The notes beneath the pieces are model-generated. The model was given only the letters and a program-made list of their open reading frames with translations. It was not told where the DNA came from and did no database searches. This document shows positions 16,373 to 24,040 of a DNA stretch of 34,829 nucleotides, piece after piece. The first letter of the stretch is position 1; every line of letters begins with the position of its first letter. The translations under genes and the position numbers were made by a program. Origin of the DNA: an uncultured Gemmatimonadota bacterium (GTDB taxonomy: Bacteria; Gemmatimonadota; Gemmatimonadetes; Gemmatimonadales; GWC2-71-9); contig CAMLHU010000001.1 in NCBI GenBank assembly GCA_946479825.1, positions 1 to 34,829 on the forward strand, given 5' to 3'.

Positions 16373-17464
16373 ATGCGCCCTCGCACCGCGTCCCTGGTCG
16401 TCGCCCTCGCGCTCGGCGCGTGCGGCCGGGGTGACTCGCGTCCGGTCGTCGCGCTCAACTACCCGGCGTGGGGGGTCCCGTTCGTCACGGTGGCCGAGAC
16501 GCTGCTGGCGCGCCACCCGGGGCTCGGGACGCTGCCGCGCTTCGTGGTGGACACGGCCGACCGGCGCGAGGACGCGGCCGCGATGACCGCGTGGGCGCAG
16601 CGCCTGGCGGACCTTCCGCGGGTGGCGGCGGTCGTCGGCCCGTCGAACAGCCGGAACGGGCTCACCACCGCGCCGGTATACAACGCGGCGGGGATCCCGC
16701 AGGTGATCCCCTCGGCCACGAGCCGCCTGCTGCAGCACGCCGGGCCGTGGACCTTCCTCCTCGCGCCGGACGACTCGCTCGAGGGGCTCTTCATCGCCGA
16801 CCACGTGGCCGGCGCGCTCCGGGCGCGGCGGGTGGCGGTGTTCTACGAGAACGACGAGTATGGCCAGGGGCTGCGCGACGCCGTCGTCACCGCGCTGGCG
16901 GCGCGCGGCGTCGCCGTGCTGGGCGAGACGCCGGTGCTCCCCGAGAGCGACTTCGACGCGCTGGTCCGCGCCGCCTTCCGCGCCGGGCGCCCCGACGCCG
17001 TCGTCGCGGCGACCCGCGACGTGGGCGCCGCCACGATCGCCACGCTCGTCGCACGGCTGTCGCCGGGGATCCCGGTCGTGGCGGGCGACGCGGCGCTCGG
17101 CCAGGCCACCCTGCACCCGACGGCCGGCGCGGCGGCCGCGGACCTCCGGCTGGTCGCGTTCTGGGTCCCCGACACGACCGACCCGGTCCAGCGTGAGTAC
17201 CTCGCCGTCGCGGGGCGGATCCTGCAGCGGACGCCCACGGCCGACGACGCCATGACCCAGGATGCCCTGATGATGCTCGTGACCGCCATCCACGACGTCG
17301 GCCCCGACCGCGGCGCGATCCGCGACTGGCTCCGTTCGCTCGGGCGCGAGCGGCCGCCGTTCCCCGGGATCACCGGACCGATCGCGTTCGGGGTCGGCGG
17401 CGCCGGCCGGATGCGCATGGTCCGGCCCACCGGCGGACGGATCGTTCCCGTGACCGCCCCGTGA
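16373..17464 (+). CDS. Type I periplasmic substrate-binding lipoprotein (LivJ-like), first of a pair
   Basis: A 363-residue lipoprotein. A short signal ends in the lipobox LGAC with lipidated C17. The body is a type I periplasmic binding fold like the branched-chain amino acid receptors: AAVVGPSNSRNGLTTAPVYN, QVIPSATSR, PDDSLEGLFIAD, FYENDEYGQGLRDAV, PVVAGDAALG and a final RDWLRSLG...ITGPIAFG. No permease or ATPase gene is adjacent. Instead its stop overlaps the start of a hybrid histidine kinase by 4 bp (GTGA), and a paralog follows the kinase. A sensing role, presenting ligand to the kinase, is inferred. The ligand is unknown. The ATG at 16373 is preferred to an in-frame upstream start because it gives a standard signal peptide. 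Confidence 0.88.
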   Translation: MRPRTASLVVALALGACGRGDSRPVVALNYPAWGVPFVTVAETLLARHPGLGTLPRFVVDTADRREDAAAMTAWAQRLADLPRVAAVVGPSNSRNGLTTAPVYNAAGIPQVIPSATSRLLQHAGPWTFLLAPDDSLEGLFIADHVAGALRARRVAVFYENDEYGQGLRDAVVTALAARGVAVLGETPVLPESDFDALVRAAFRAGRPDAVVAATRDVGAATIATLVARLSPGIPVVAGDAALGQATLHPTAGAAAADLRLVAFWVPDTTDPVQREYLAVAGRILQRTPTADDAMTQDALMMLVTAIHDVGPDRGAIRDWLRSLGRERPPFPGITGPIAFGVGGAGRMRMVRPTGGRIVPVTAP

Positions 17465-18888
17465 ACCTGCAGTCGCTCCCCGCGCCGGACGGCCGCCGCC
17501 CCGCGGTCCGGCTCCGGACCCTCCTGCTCCTCCTGCTCGGCGCCATCGGGCTCTACGTGCTGGGGATCTTCCTCTACCTGACCCTGCGGGTCGGGCGGGA
17601 GGCGCGCACCCTGCAGCGCGACGTCGAGCCGGCGCTCTACGTGTTCAAGACGATGGTCGAGCGGTCGCGCCAGCTCGACGACGCGGTCGCCGCCGCCCAC
17701 CTCCTGATCGCCTATCCCGAGGCGCCGCCGGCGGAGCGGGGGGCGCGGCTCGCCGTCATCCGCGCGCGCGCCACCGCCCCGAGCGCGATGCTCCCGTTCG
17801 CCGGGGTGCCCGACAGCATGCGGCCGAGCCTCGCGCGGGCGGACGAGGAGGTGTCGCGGCTCCAGAACAAGCTGCTCGAAGTGGCCGCGCTGGTCGAGCT
17901 CGGCCGGCCGCAGGCCGCCGCGGTCCGGATGATCGCGGCCGATTCGCTGAGCCGGGCGCTGCAGCAGCGGATCTCCGACGCCGAGCAGGCGGGGCTCTCC
18001 GACCTGAACCATCGCGAGACGCTGCTGCGCGACGCGATCGACGGCGTGGTGCTGGCGCTCGGCTGGTGGATCGTCATCGGGATCCTGTTCCTGCCGCTGG
18101 TGCTCTTCGTGCTGCACCAGCGGGTGGAGCGGCCGCTCGCCGAGCTCGAGGCGGGGCTGGGCCGCGTGGCCGAGGGCGAGCTCGGCACCCGCGTGCCGGT
18201 GCGCCGGCACGACGAGATCGGGCGGCTGGCGGGCCACTTCAACGTGATGACGCGGGTGCTGCGCGAGCGCGCGGCGGAGCAGGGGCGGTTCGCGGCCGCC
18301 GGCGTCCTGCTCGCCGACGTGGCGCACGAGGTCAACAACCCGCTGATGGCCATCGGCGCCCTCGCCGAGACCCGCCTCCAGGACGGCGGGCTCGGCCCCG
18401 AGCAGCGCGATGAGATGGAGCAGATCCTGCGGCAGGCGCGGCGCGCGGGGCGGCTGCTCTCGGGGCTGCTCCGCTTCGTGCGCCCGGCGGAGGTGCGGGT
18501 GTCGGCGGTGGCGATCAACCAGGTCGTCCGCGGCGCCCTCGACCTCGTGTCGCACCAGTTCGGCGCCGGCGGCGTGATGGTGGACCTCCGGCTCGACCCG
18601 GGCTCGCCCCAGACCATCGGCGACCCGAACCGGATCGAGCAGGTCTTCGTGAACCTGCTGAGCAACGCCCTCGACGCGATGCGCGGCGCGCCCGGCCCGC
18701 GGGTGCTGAGCGTGGAGTCGTGGGTCGCCGAGGGAAGGGTGTTCGCCGCCGTGAGCGACACCGGGCCCGGCGTCCCCGCCGCCGTGGCCGACCAGATCTT
18801 CCGGCCGTTCGTCTCCACCAAGGGGAAGCAGGGGACCGGCCTCGGGCTCTACATCTCGCGCCATATCGTGAGTGAGAGCGGCGGCTAG
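17461..18888 (+). CDS. Hybrid sensor histidine kinase, kinase part, ended by an in-frame amber codon
   Basis: 475 residues to the TAG at 18886. TM1 (about 19-41) and TM2 (about 195-219) enclose a helical periplasmic domain of about 150 residues rich in heptad-like stretches. Next come HAMP (about 220-272), a HisKA domain with H289 in DVAHEVNNPL, and a catalytic ATPase domain with the N box (VNLLSNALDAM, 397-407), G1 (DTGPGVP, 433-439), F box (IFRPFVSTK) and G2 (GTGLGLYI, 458-465). The reading frame then meets TAG right after SESGG, where related kinases continue into the last beta strand. The same frame stays open past the stop through that strand, a linker and a receiver domain. GTGA overlaps tie it to the binding proteins on both sides. 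The frame probably encoded a single hybrid kinase of about 650 residues. As written, the kinase lacks its final strand and its receiver. Confidence 0.88.
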   Translation: MNLQSLPAPDGRRPAVRLRTLLLLLLGAIGLYVLGIFLYLTLRVGREARTLQRDVEPALYVFKTMVERSRQLDDAVAAAHLLIAYPEAPPAERGARLAVIRARATAPSAMLPFAGVPDSMRPSLARADEEVSRLQNKLLEVAALVELGRPQAAAVRMIAADSLSRALQQRISDAEQAGLSDLNHRETLLRDAIDGVVLALGWWIVIGILFLPLVLFVLHQRVERPLAELEAGLGRVAEGELGTRVPVRRHDEIGRLAGHFNVMTRVLRERAAEQGRFAAAGVLLADVAHEVNNPLMAIGALAETRLQDGGLGPEQRDEMEQILRQARRAGRLLSGLLRFVRPAEVRVSAVAINQVVRGALDLVSHQFGAGGVMVDLRLDPGSPQTIGDPNRIEQVFVNLLSNALDAMRGAPGPRVLSVESWVAEGRVFAAVSDTGPGVPAAVADQIFRPFVSTKGKQGTGLGLYISRHIVSESGG

Positions 18889-19413
18889 ATCACCCTGGCA
18901 TCGCCACCCGACGGCCAGGGGGCGCGGTTCATCGCGAGCTTCCCGGCCGCCACGCCGGAGGCGCTCGCCACGGTCGCCGCGGCGCCCGCCGCCACGGCCA
19001 CGCCGGTCCCGGCCCCCGCCAACGGCCGCCCGCTCGCCGGGCTCCGGGTCCTGCTGGTCGAGGACGAGGACTCGGTCCGCCGGCCGGTGGGGCGCTACCT
19101 GGCCCAGCGCGGCGCGCAGCTGTCGGAGGCCGCCCACGGCGGCGAGGCGCTCACCGCCGTGCAGCGGGAGACCCCGGACGTGATCGTGGCCGACCTCCGG
19201 ATGCCGGTGATGGACGGCGTCGCGCTCTTCCGCCGCCTGCGACAGGAGCGGCCGGAGCTCGCGGCCCGCGTGCTCTTCCTCTCGGGCGACTTCAGCCAGC
19301 TGCGCCAGCTCGAGGGGTTCACCGTCCCGGCCGACCGCCAGCTGCTCAAGCCGGTGGACCTCCACCTGCTCGAGTCGCGGATCCTGGCCCTCACCCGGGG
19401 CGAGCTCCCGTGA
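18889..19413 (+). pseudogene. Cut-off C-terminal part of the hybrid kinase: last ATPase strand, linker and receiver domain
   Basis: This stretch is in the same frame as the kinase upstream. It begins ITLASPPDGQGARFIASFP, which is the normal end of a histidine kinase ATPase domain. An Ala/Pro-rich linker of about 35 residues follows, then a receiver domain (LRVLLVEDED with acidic residues at codons 534-537, phosphoacceptor D578 in ADLRMPVMDG, K630 in LLKPVD; numbering counts from the kinase start). No good start codon lies directly after the TAG. A GTG at 19087 could begin a 108-residue product, but that would lack the first beta strand and the acidic pocket. The stretch is therefore expressed only by amber readthrough, or it is a nonsense-mutated remnant, or the TAG is a sequence error. 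Confidence 0.8.
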
Positions 19414-20507
19414 ACCGCGCCCTCTGGGCGACGCTCCTGCTCACGGCCTGCGCCCCCGCCCGGCACGGCTGCGCGGTGGTGGCCTTCGTCGGCGCGACGC
19501 CGCGCGCCGTGGAGGGCGACGTTGCGGCGCGGATCCTCGCCGGGCGCGCCACGCCGCCCCGCGCGTGCATCCGCACCTTCCGGCACCGGACCTACGAGGA
19601 GGTCGGCGCGCCCGACGCCGAGATCGCGCTGGCCCAGCGCGTCGCCGCGATGGACGACGTCGTGGCGGTGGTCGGGCACGCCACCAGCTCGGCCAGCCTC
19701 GCGGCGGCGCCGGTGTACCGCGACGCGGAGGTGGTGCAGGTCATCCCCGCCGGCACCAGCCGCGCGCTCAGCCAGTTCCGGCCGTGGGCGCTCGCGATGG
19801 TCCCGGACGACTCGACCGAGGGGCTCGCGATGGCGCGGATGGCGCAGGCGGAGTTCCACCCGCGCACGGCGATCGTGATGTATTCGCGGGACGACTACGG
19901 GGAAGGATTGCGGCAGGGGCTCGACCGGGGCCTCGCGGCCGTCGGGGTGCGGCCGGCCGCGGAACTGCCGGTGGACGAAGGGAGCGACCTCGCCACGCTC
20001 TCGCGCGCCGCGCTCGCGGCCGGCCCCGCCGAGGTGGCGTTCCTGCTTGGCGACTACCGCCTGGTCGGCGACCTGGCGCGGGCGCTGCACGCCAGCCGGC
20101 CCGGCCTCCCGATCGTGGCGGGCGACGCGGCGCTCTATCCGCAGGGGCTCGCCGAACACGCCGGGCCGGCGCTGGGCGCGCTCGAGGTGGTGACCTTCCA
20201 CCTCCCCGACGGCGCCGACTCCGCCTCGGCGGCGTTCATCGCGGCGTTCCGCGGCGTCGCCGGCCGCGACCCGACCCCCAACGAGGCGCTCACCTACGAC
20301 GCGCTGATGGTGGCCGTCGCGGCGGTGGATTCCGCCGGCGACTCGCGCACCGCGGTCCGCGACTGGCTGCTCGCGCTCGGCGGCGAGCACCCGGCGTGGC
20401 CGGGGGTGTCGGGGCCGGTCGCCTTCGCCGGCGCGCCCGCCGACCGCTTCGAGCTGGTGCGGATCCTCCACGGCGTACCGGTGCCCGTGGCCCTCAGCGG
20501 TCGGTGA
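19410..20507 (+). CDS. Type I periplasmic substrate-binding lipoprotein, second of a pair
   Basis: A 365-residue lipoprotein. A very short signal ends in LTAC with lipidated C14. It is a paralog of the binding protein at 16373: both share a VVG strand, APVY, QVIP, a TSR turn, PDDS.EGL, a DDYG or DEYG then GLR block, VAGDAAL, and RDWL..LG near the end followed by a GPIAF or GPVAF strand. Identity outside these blocks is modest, so the duplication is old and the ligands may differ. The GTG start lies in a GTGA overlap with the end of the receiver frame, which suggests that the whole kinase frame was translated when the operon formed. The 3' end overlaps convergent glpD by 14 bp. No transporter partner is seen. 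Confidence 0.87.
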   Translation: MNRALWATLLLTACAPARHGCAVVAFVGATPRAVEGDVAARILAGRATPPRACIRTFRHRTYEEVGAPDAEIALAQRVAAMDDVVAVVGHATSSASLAAAPVYRDAEVVQVIPAGTSRALSQFRPWALAMVPDDSTEGLAMARMAQAEFHPRTAIVMYSRDDYGEGLRQGLDRGLAAVGVRPAAELPVDEGSDLATLSRAALAAGPAEVAFLLGDYRLVGDLARALHASRPGLPIVAGDAALYPQGLAEHAGPALGALEVVTFHLPDGADSASAAFIAAFRGVAGRDPTPNEALTYDALMVAVAAVDSAGDSRTAVRDWLLALGGEHPAWPGVSGPVAFAGAPADRFELVRILHGVPVPVALSGR

Positions 20508-22185
20508 CGGCCGCCTCGCGCACCAAGGTCTCGTAGGCCGCCGCCTCCGCGGCCACGCGCGCCGCCTCCCACCCCAGTTCCCGGCCCAGCAGGCGGGCCG
20601 TCTCCGCCGCCGCCGCGCGTCCCTGGTCCCGCACCTCGTAGTACAGGTGGATCCGCCGCACCAGCACGTCCTCGACCGTGCGCGCGTGCTCGCGCCTGGC
20701 CGCGTGGACCACCGTGGCGCCCACCGCCGGATGCCCGGGCTCGAGCCGGGCGCCGAGCGAGCGGTCGCCCCGAATCAGGTTGAGTAGCGCCGGCGTCTCG
20801 CTCCCGAAATGGCCGAGCAGGTGGTCGGCCGACGCGGCGTCGAGGCCGAGCTCGAGCGCCTGCCGGCGGAACGGGCCGAGCTCGGCCGCCTCGCCGCCCG
20901 GGAGCGGCTCGCGATCGGTGGGCGCGCGTGGCGGCGCGGGGCGGCCGTCGAGCGCGTGGAGTTCGCGCCCGACCCGGTCCACCAGCTGCGCCGCCATCTC
21001 GCGATGGGTGGTGAGCTTGCCCCCGGCGATGGTGAGCATCCCGCCGGGCCCGCGCAGGATGACGTGCTCGCGCGAGACCTCGGCGGTCGCGTCGGCCCCC
21101 GGGTCGGCCACCAGCGGCCGGAGCCCCGACCAGGTGGCGATCACGTCCTCGAGGCCGAGTCGCGCGTTGGGGAACATCGCGTTGGCCGAGCGGAGCAGGT
21201 AGTGCACGTCGCCGAGGGAGGCGCGCACCGATTCCGGCGGCTCGTCGGTGTCGGTGTCGGTGGTGCCGATGTACGAGAGGTCGCCCCACGGGAGCACGAA
21301 CATCACCCGGCCGTCGATGGCGCTGGTGAGGGTGATGGCGTCGTGGTGGCCCACCCGATCTCGGGGCACCATCACGTGGCTCCCCTTGGTGAGCCGCAGG
21401 ATCGGGCGGGCGCCCGGGTCTTCGAGTTGGCGGATCCGGTCGGCCCACGGGCCGGTGGCGTTCACGACGACGGTGGCGTGGACCACCGCCGTCTCGCCGG
21501 TCTCGAGGTCCTCGAGGCGCGCGCCCCCCGTCCGGCCGCCGGCGGTCTCGAGCGCCGCCACCCGGACCCGGCTGGCGCAGGCCGCGCCGCGGCGCTCGGC
21601 GTCGCGGATGGTGGCGACGGTGAGGCGCGCGTCGTCGAGCTGCGCGTCGAAGTAGCGCGCCCCGCCCACCAGGCCCCGTTCGCGCAGCATCGGCTCGGCC
21701 CGGAGCAGCGCGCGCTTGCCCAGCATCCGGTGGCGGGGCACATTCCGGGACCGGGCGAGGAGGTCGTAGAGCCACATCCCCGCCGCGAGCTTCCAGAAGC
21801 CGACCCGGTCGCCGCGATGCACCGGGAAGATGAACGGCAGGGGGCGCACGAGGTGGGGGGCGAGCCGGAGCAGCACCGCGCGCTCGCGCAGGGCCTCGAA
21901 GACCAGCTTGAGGTCGCCGTGCTCGAGGTAGCGGAGCCCGCCGTGCGCCAGGCGGCTCGACCGCGAGCTGGTGCCGCCGCCGAAGTCGCCCTGCTCCACG
22001 AGGGCGACGCCGTATCCCCGCATCGCCGCGTCGCGCGCGATCGCCGCGCCGACGATGCCGCCGCCGATGACCAGCACGTCCCACGGCCGGGCCGCGAGCC
22101 CGGTCGCCGAGGTCCGATGACCGACCGCGTCTCCCCGCCGCCCCTCGCCGCCGTCCCCCGGCCCGGCACCTGGTTCACGTGGCAC
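20494..22185 (-). CDS. glpD: Glycerol-3-phosphate dehydrogenase/oxidase, FAD-dependent (GlpD type)
   Basis: About 563 residues from the GTG at 22185, or 527 from a GTG at 22077. The enzyme oxidises glycerol 3-phosphate to dihydroxyacetone phosphate at the membrane and passes electrons to quinone or oxygen. It has the FAD motif WDVLVIGGGIVGAAIARDAA, the signature TSSRSSRLAHGGLRYLEHGD, YFDAQLDDARLT, NATGPWAD and GGKLTTHREMA, then the C-terminal helical domain. The start is uncertain. GTG 22185 has a fair GAGGTG upstream and keeps the conserved WD before the first strand, but its 5' end would overlap the divergent methyltransferase by 69 bp. GTG 22077 avoids the overlap but begins inside the first beta strand. 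No glycerol kinase or facilitator is in the window. Confidence 0.92.
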   Translation of the reverse strand: MPREPGAGPGDGGEGRRGDAVGHRTSATGLAARPWDVLVIGGGIVGAAIARDAAMRGYGVALVEQGDFGGGTSSRSSRLAHGGLRYLEHGDLKLVFEALRERAVLLRLAPHLVRPLPFIFPVHRGDRVGFWKLAAGMWLYDLLARSRNVPRHRMLGKRALLRAEPMLRERGLVGGARYFDAQLDDARLTVATIRDAERRGAACASRVRVAALETAGGRTGGARLEDLETGETAVVHATVVVNATGPWADRIRQLEDPGARPILRLTKGSHVMVPRDRVGHHDAITLTSAIDGRVMFVLPWGDLSYIGTTDTDTDEPPESVRASLGDVHYLLRSANAMFPNARLGLEDVIATWSGLRPLVADPGADATAEVSREHVILRGPGGMLTIAGGKLTTHREMAAQLVDRVGRELHALDGRPAPPRAPTDREPLPGGEAAELGPFRRQALELGLDAASADHLLGHFGSETPALLNLIRGDRSLGARLEPGHPAVGATVVHAARREHARTVEDVLVRRIHLYYEVRDQGRAAAAETARLLGRELGWEAARVAAEAAAYETLVREAAVTDR

Positions 22186-22692
22186 AGTCACCTCATCCGT
22201 CCGGGGATGCGCGTGCTCGACCTGGCGTGCGGCGAAGGGCGCCACGCGCTCGCCGCCGCCGCGCTCGGCGCCGAGGTCGTCGCCGTGGACCAGGATGAGG
22301 GGCGGGTCGAGCTCGCCCGCGACGCCGCGGCGCAGCGGGGCCTCGCGCTCGACGCGCGGGTGGCGGACCTGGGTGGTGCGTGGCCGGCGTTGGGCACTTT
22401 TGATGCGGTCCTGGTTTTCAATTATCTTGACCGCGCCCGGATGGGCGACGTGCTCGCGTGCGTCGCGCCGGGCGGGGCGCTGCTGATGGAGACGTATCTC
22501 GTCGCCCAGCGCGCCCTCGGTTGGGGCCCGAAGAGCGACGACCACCTGCTCCAGCCGGGCGAGCTCGCCCGGCTCGTGGCCCCGCTCGAGATCGTCCACG
22601 GGCGCGAGGTCTTCGAGCCGGTGGACACCGAGCGCTGGCGCGCCGTCGCCGGCGTGGTCGCGGTGCGGCGGCGCCAGGCCGCGCCCCAATAA
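22117..22692 (+). CDS. Class I SAM-dependent methyltransferase
   Basis: 191 residues with a Rossmann methyltransferase core: motif I VLDLACGEGRHALAAAALG (about 34-52), an acidic residue ending the second strand in VVAVDQDE, motif II/III VADLG and FDAVLVFNYLDR, and MGDVLACVAPGGALLMETYL. It resembles small TehB/UbiE-type methyltransferases, whose substrates vary. The substrate here is unknown. The ATG has GAGG about 4 bp upstream. The 5' end may overlap the divergent glpD start. Confidence 0.85.
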   Translation: MTDRVSPPPLAAVPRPGTWFTWHSHLIRPGMRVLDLACGEGRHALAAAALGAEVVAVDQDEGRVELARDAAAQRGLALDARVADLGGAWPALGTFDAVLVFNYLDRARMGDVLACVAPGGALLMETYLVAQRALGWGPKSDDHLLQPGELARLVAPLEIVHGREVFEPVDTERWRAVAGVVAVRRRQAAPQ

Positions 22693-22695
22693 TCT
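22690..22695 (+). promoter_or_regulatory. Possible -10 box of the beta-oxidation operon
   Basis: TAATCT begins at the methyltransferase stop (TAA) and ends 49 bp before the thiolase ATG. No -35 box is clear, so cotranscription with the methyltransferase is also possible. Confidence 0.3.
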
Positions 22696-22744
22696 CCGCT
22701 CCCGCGGACCGGGGCAACCCGACGCGGAGAGAGGCCGTCACACG

Positions 22745-24040
22745 ATGCTGGACATCCCTCCCGGACGCCGCTGCGCGCTCGTCGCCGGCCTCCGGACGCC
22801 CTTCGCCCGCAGCGGCACCATCTTCCGCGACGTCCCCGCCGTGACCCTCGCGCGCTTCGCCGCGCGCGAACTGCTCTACCGCAGCGAACTCGACGGCCGC
22901 GAGGTGGACCAGGTCGTCTTCGGCCAGGTGGTCCAGTCGGTCCTCGCGCCCAACGTCGCGCGCGAAGTGAGCCTCCTGCCGCAGTTCCCCCGCACCATCC
23001 CGGCGTACTCCGTCAACCGCGCCTGCGCCTCCTCGGCCCAGGCCGTGGCCGACGCCTGCGACCAGATCGTGCAGGGGAACGCCGACGTCGTCCTGGCGGG
23101 CGGCGTCGAGTCGCTCTCCGACGTGCCGATCCTCCACTCCAACGGGATGCGGCGCATCCTGATGGACGCGAACAAGGCCAGGACGCTGGGCCAGCGGCTC
23201 GCCGCCTTCGCCCGCATCCGCCCGCGTGACCTCGTCCCCGTCTCCCCCGCCATCGCCGAGCCCTCCACCGGCGAGACGATGGGGCAGTCGGCCGAGAAGA
23301 TGGCCAAGGAGAACGGCATCACCCGCCGCGCGCAGGACGAGCTCGCGCTGATGAGCCACCAGCGCGCCGCCGCCGCGACCGCCGCAGGACGGCTCACCGC
23401 CGAGATCGCGCCCTGGTTCGGCGGCCGCGGGATGGACGAGGTGGCCACCAGCGACAACGGCATCCGCACCGACACCTCGCTCGAGGCGCTGAGCCAGCTC
23501 CGCCCGGTCTTCGACCGCCGCTACGGCACCGTCACCGCCGGCAACTCGTCGCCGCTCACCGACGGCGCCTCCGCGGTCATCCTGATGGCCGACGAGAAGG
23601 CCCGCGCCCTCGGCTACCGGCCGCTGGCCTGGGTCCGGAGCTACGCCGTGGCCGCGGTGGACCCCGGCTGGCAACTGCTGATGGCCCCCGCGGTGGCGGT
23701 GCCGCTCGCGCTCCAGCGCGCCGGGCTCAGCTGGAAGGACATCGGCGTGCTCGAGATCCACGAGGCGTTCGCGTCGCAGGTCCTCTCCAACGTGCAGGCG
23801 TGGGGCTCGAAGAAATGGGCCGACTGCTTCGGCCTCCCCGCCCCGACCGGCGAGGTGAACTGGGACATCACCAACCCGAACGGCGGGTCCATCGCGATCG
23901 GCCACCCGTTCGGCGCCACCGGCACTCGCCTGGTCACCCAGCTGGCGAACGAGATGGTCCGCCGCGACGTCCAGTTCGGGATGCTCTCGATCTGCGCGCA
24001 GGGCGGGATGGGCTTCGCGATGATCCTGGAGCGTGCCTGA
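22745..24040 (+). CDS. fadI: Acetyl-CoA acyltransferase (3-ketoacyl-CoA thiolase, FadI type)
   Basis: A 431-residue thiolase, a length and layout typical of FadI-like enzymes. It performs the last step of beta-oxidation, cleaving 3-ketoacyl-CoA with CoA to acetyl-CoA and a shortened acyl-CoA. The nucleophile is C94 in SVNRACASSAQAVADA. The C-terminal half holds HEAFASQVLSN, NPNGGSIAIGHPFGATGTR with the catalytic histidine, and the acid/base cysteine in SICAQGGMG. A purine-rich GGAGAGAGG precedes the ATG. The stop overlaps the next gene's ATG (TGATG), so thiolase and multifunctional protein are made together, as for fadI-fadJ. Confidence 0.94.
   Translation: MLDIPPGRRCALVAGLRTPFARSGTIFRDVPAVTLARFAARELLYRSELDGREVDQVVFGQVVQSVLAPNVAREVSLLPQFPRTIPAYSVNRACASSAQAVADACDQIVQGNADVVLAGGVESLSDVPILHSNGMRRILMDANKARTLGQRLAAFARIRPRDLVPVSPAIAEPSTGETMGQSAEKMAKENGITRRAQDELALMSHQRAAAATAAGRLTAEIAPWFGGRGMDEVATSDNGIRTDTSLEALSQLRPVFDRRYGTVTAGNSSPLTDGASAVILMADEKARALGYRPLAWVRSYAVAAVDPGWQLLMAPAVAVPLALQRAGLSWKDIGVLEIHEAFASQVLSNVQAWGSKKWADCFGLPAPTGEVNWDITNPNGGSIAIGHPFGATGTRLVTQLANEMVRRDVQFGMLSICAQGGMGFAMILERA

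Noticed and set aside
13159..16434. A 1091-codon open frame on the plus strand opposite kgd
   Set aside because: It has no recognisable domain and shows the Arg/Gly/His/Val-rich composition of an antisense frame in very GC-rich DNA. The opposite strand encodes a complete, motif-rich enzyme.
18886..18888. TAG as pyrrolysine or a reassigned codon
   Set aside because: No pyl genes are visible, and other genes here end in TAG (HNH at 12602), so general reassignment is unlikely. Nonsense mutation, readthrough or sequence error are kept instead.
19087..19413. A stand-alone 108-residue response regulator starting at GTG 19087
   Set aside because: It would lack the first beta strand and the acidic metal-binding residues, so it cannot be a working receiver on its own.
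20494..22689. A 731-residue GlpD with a long N-terminal extension
   Set aside because: The extra residues are the antisense of the methyltransferase gene and carry no domain. The FAD motif belongs near the N-terminus.
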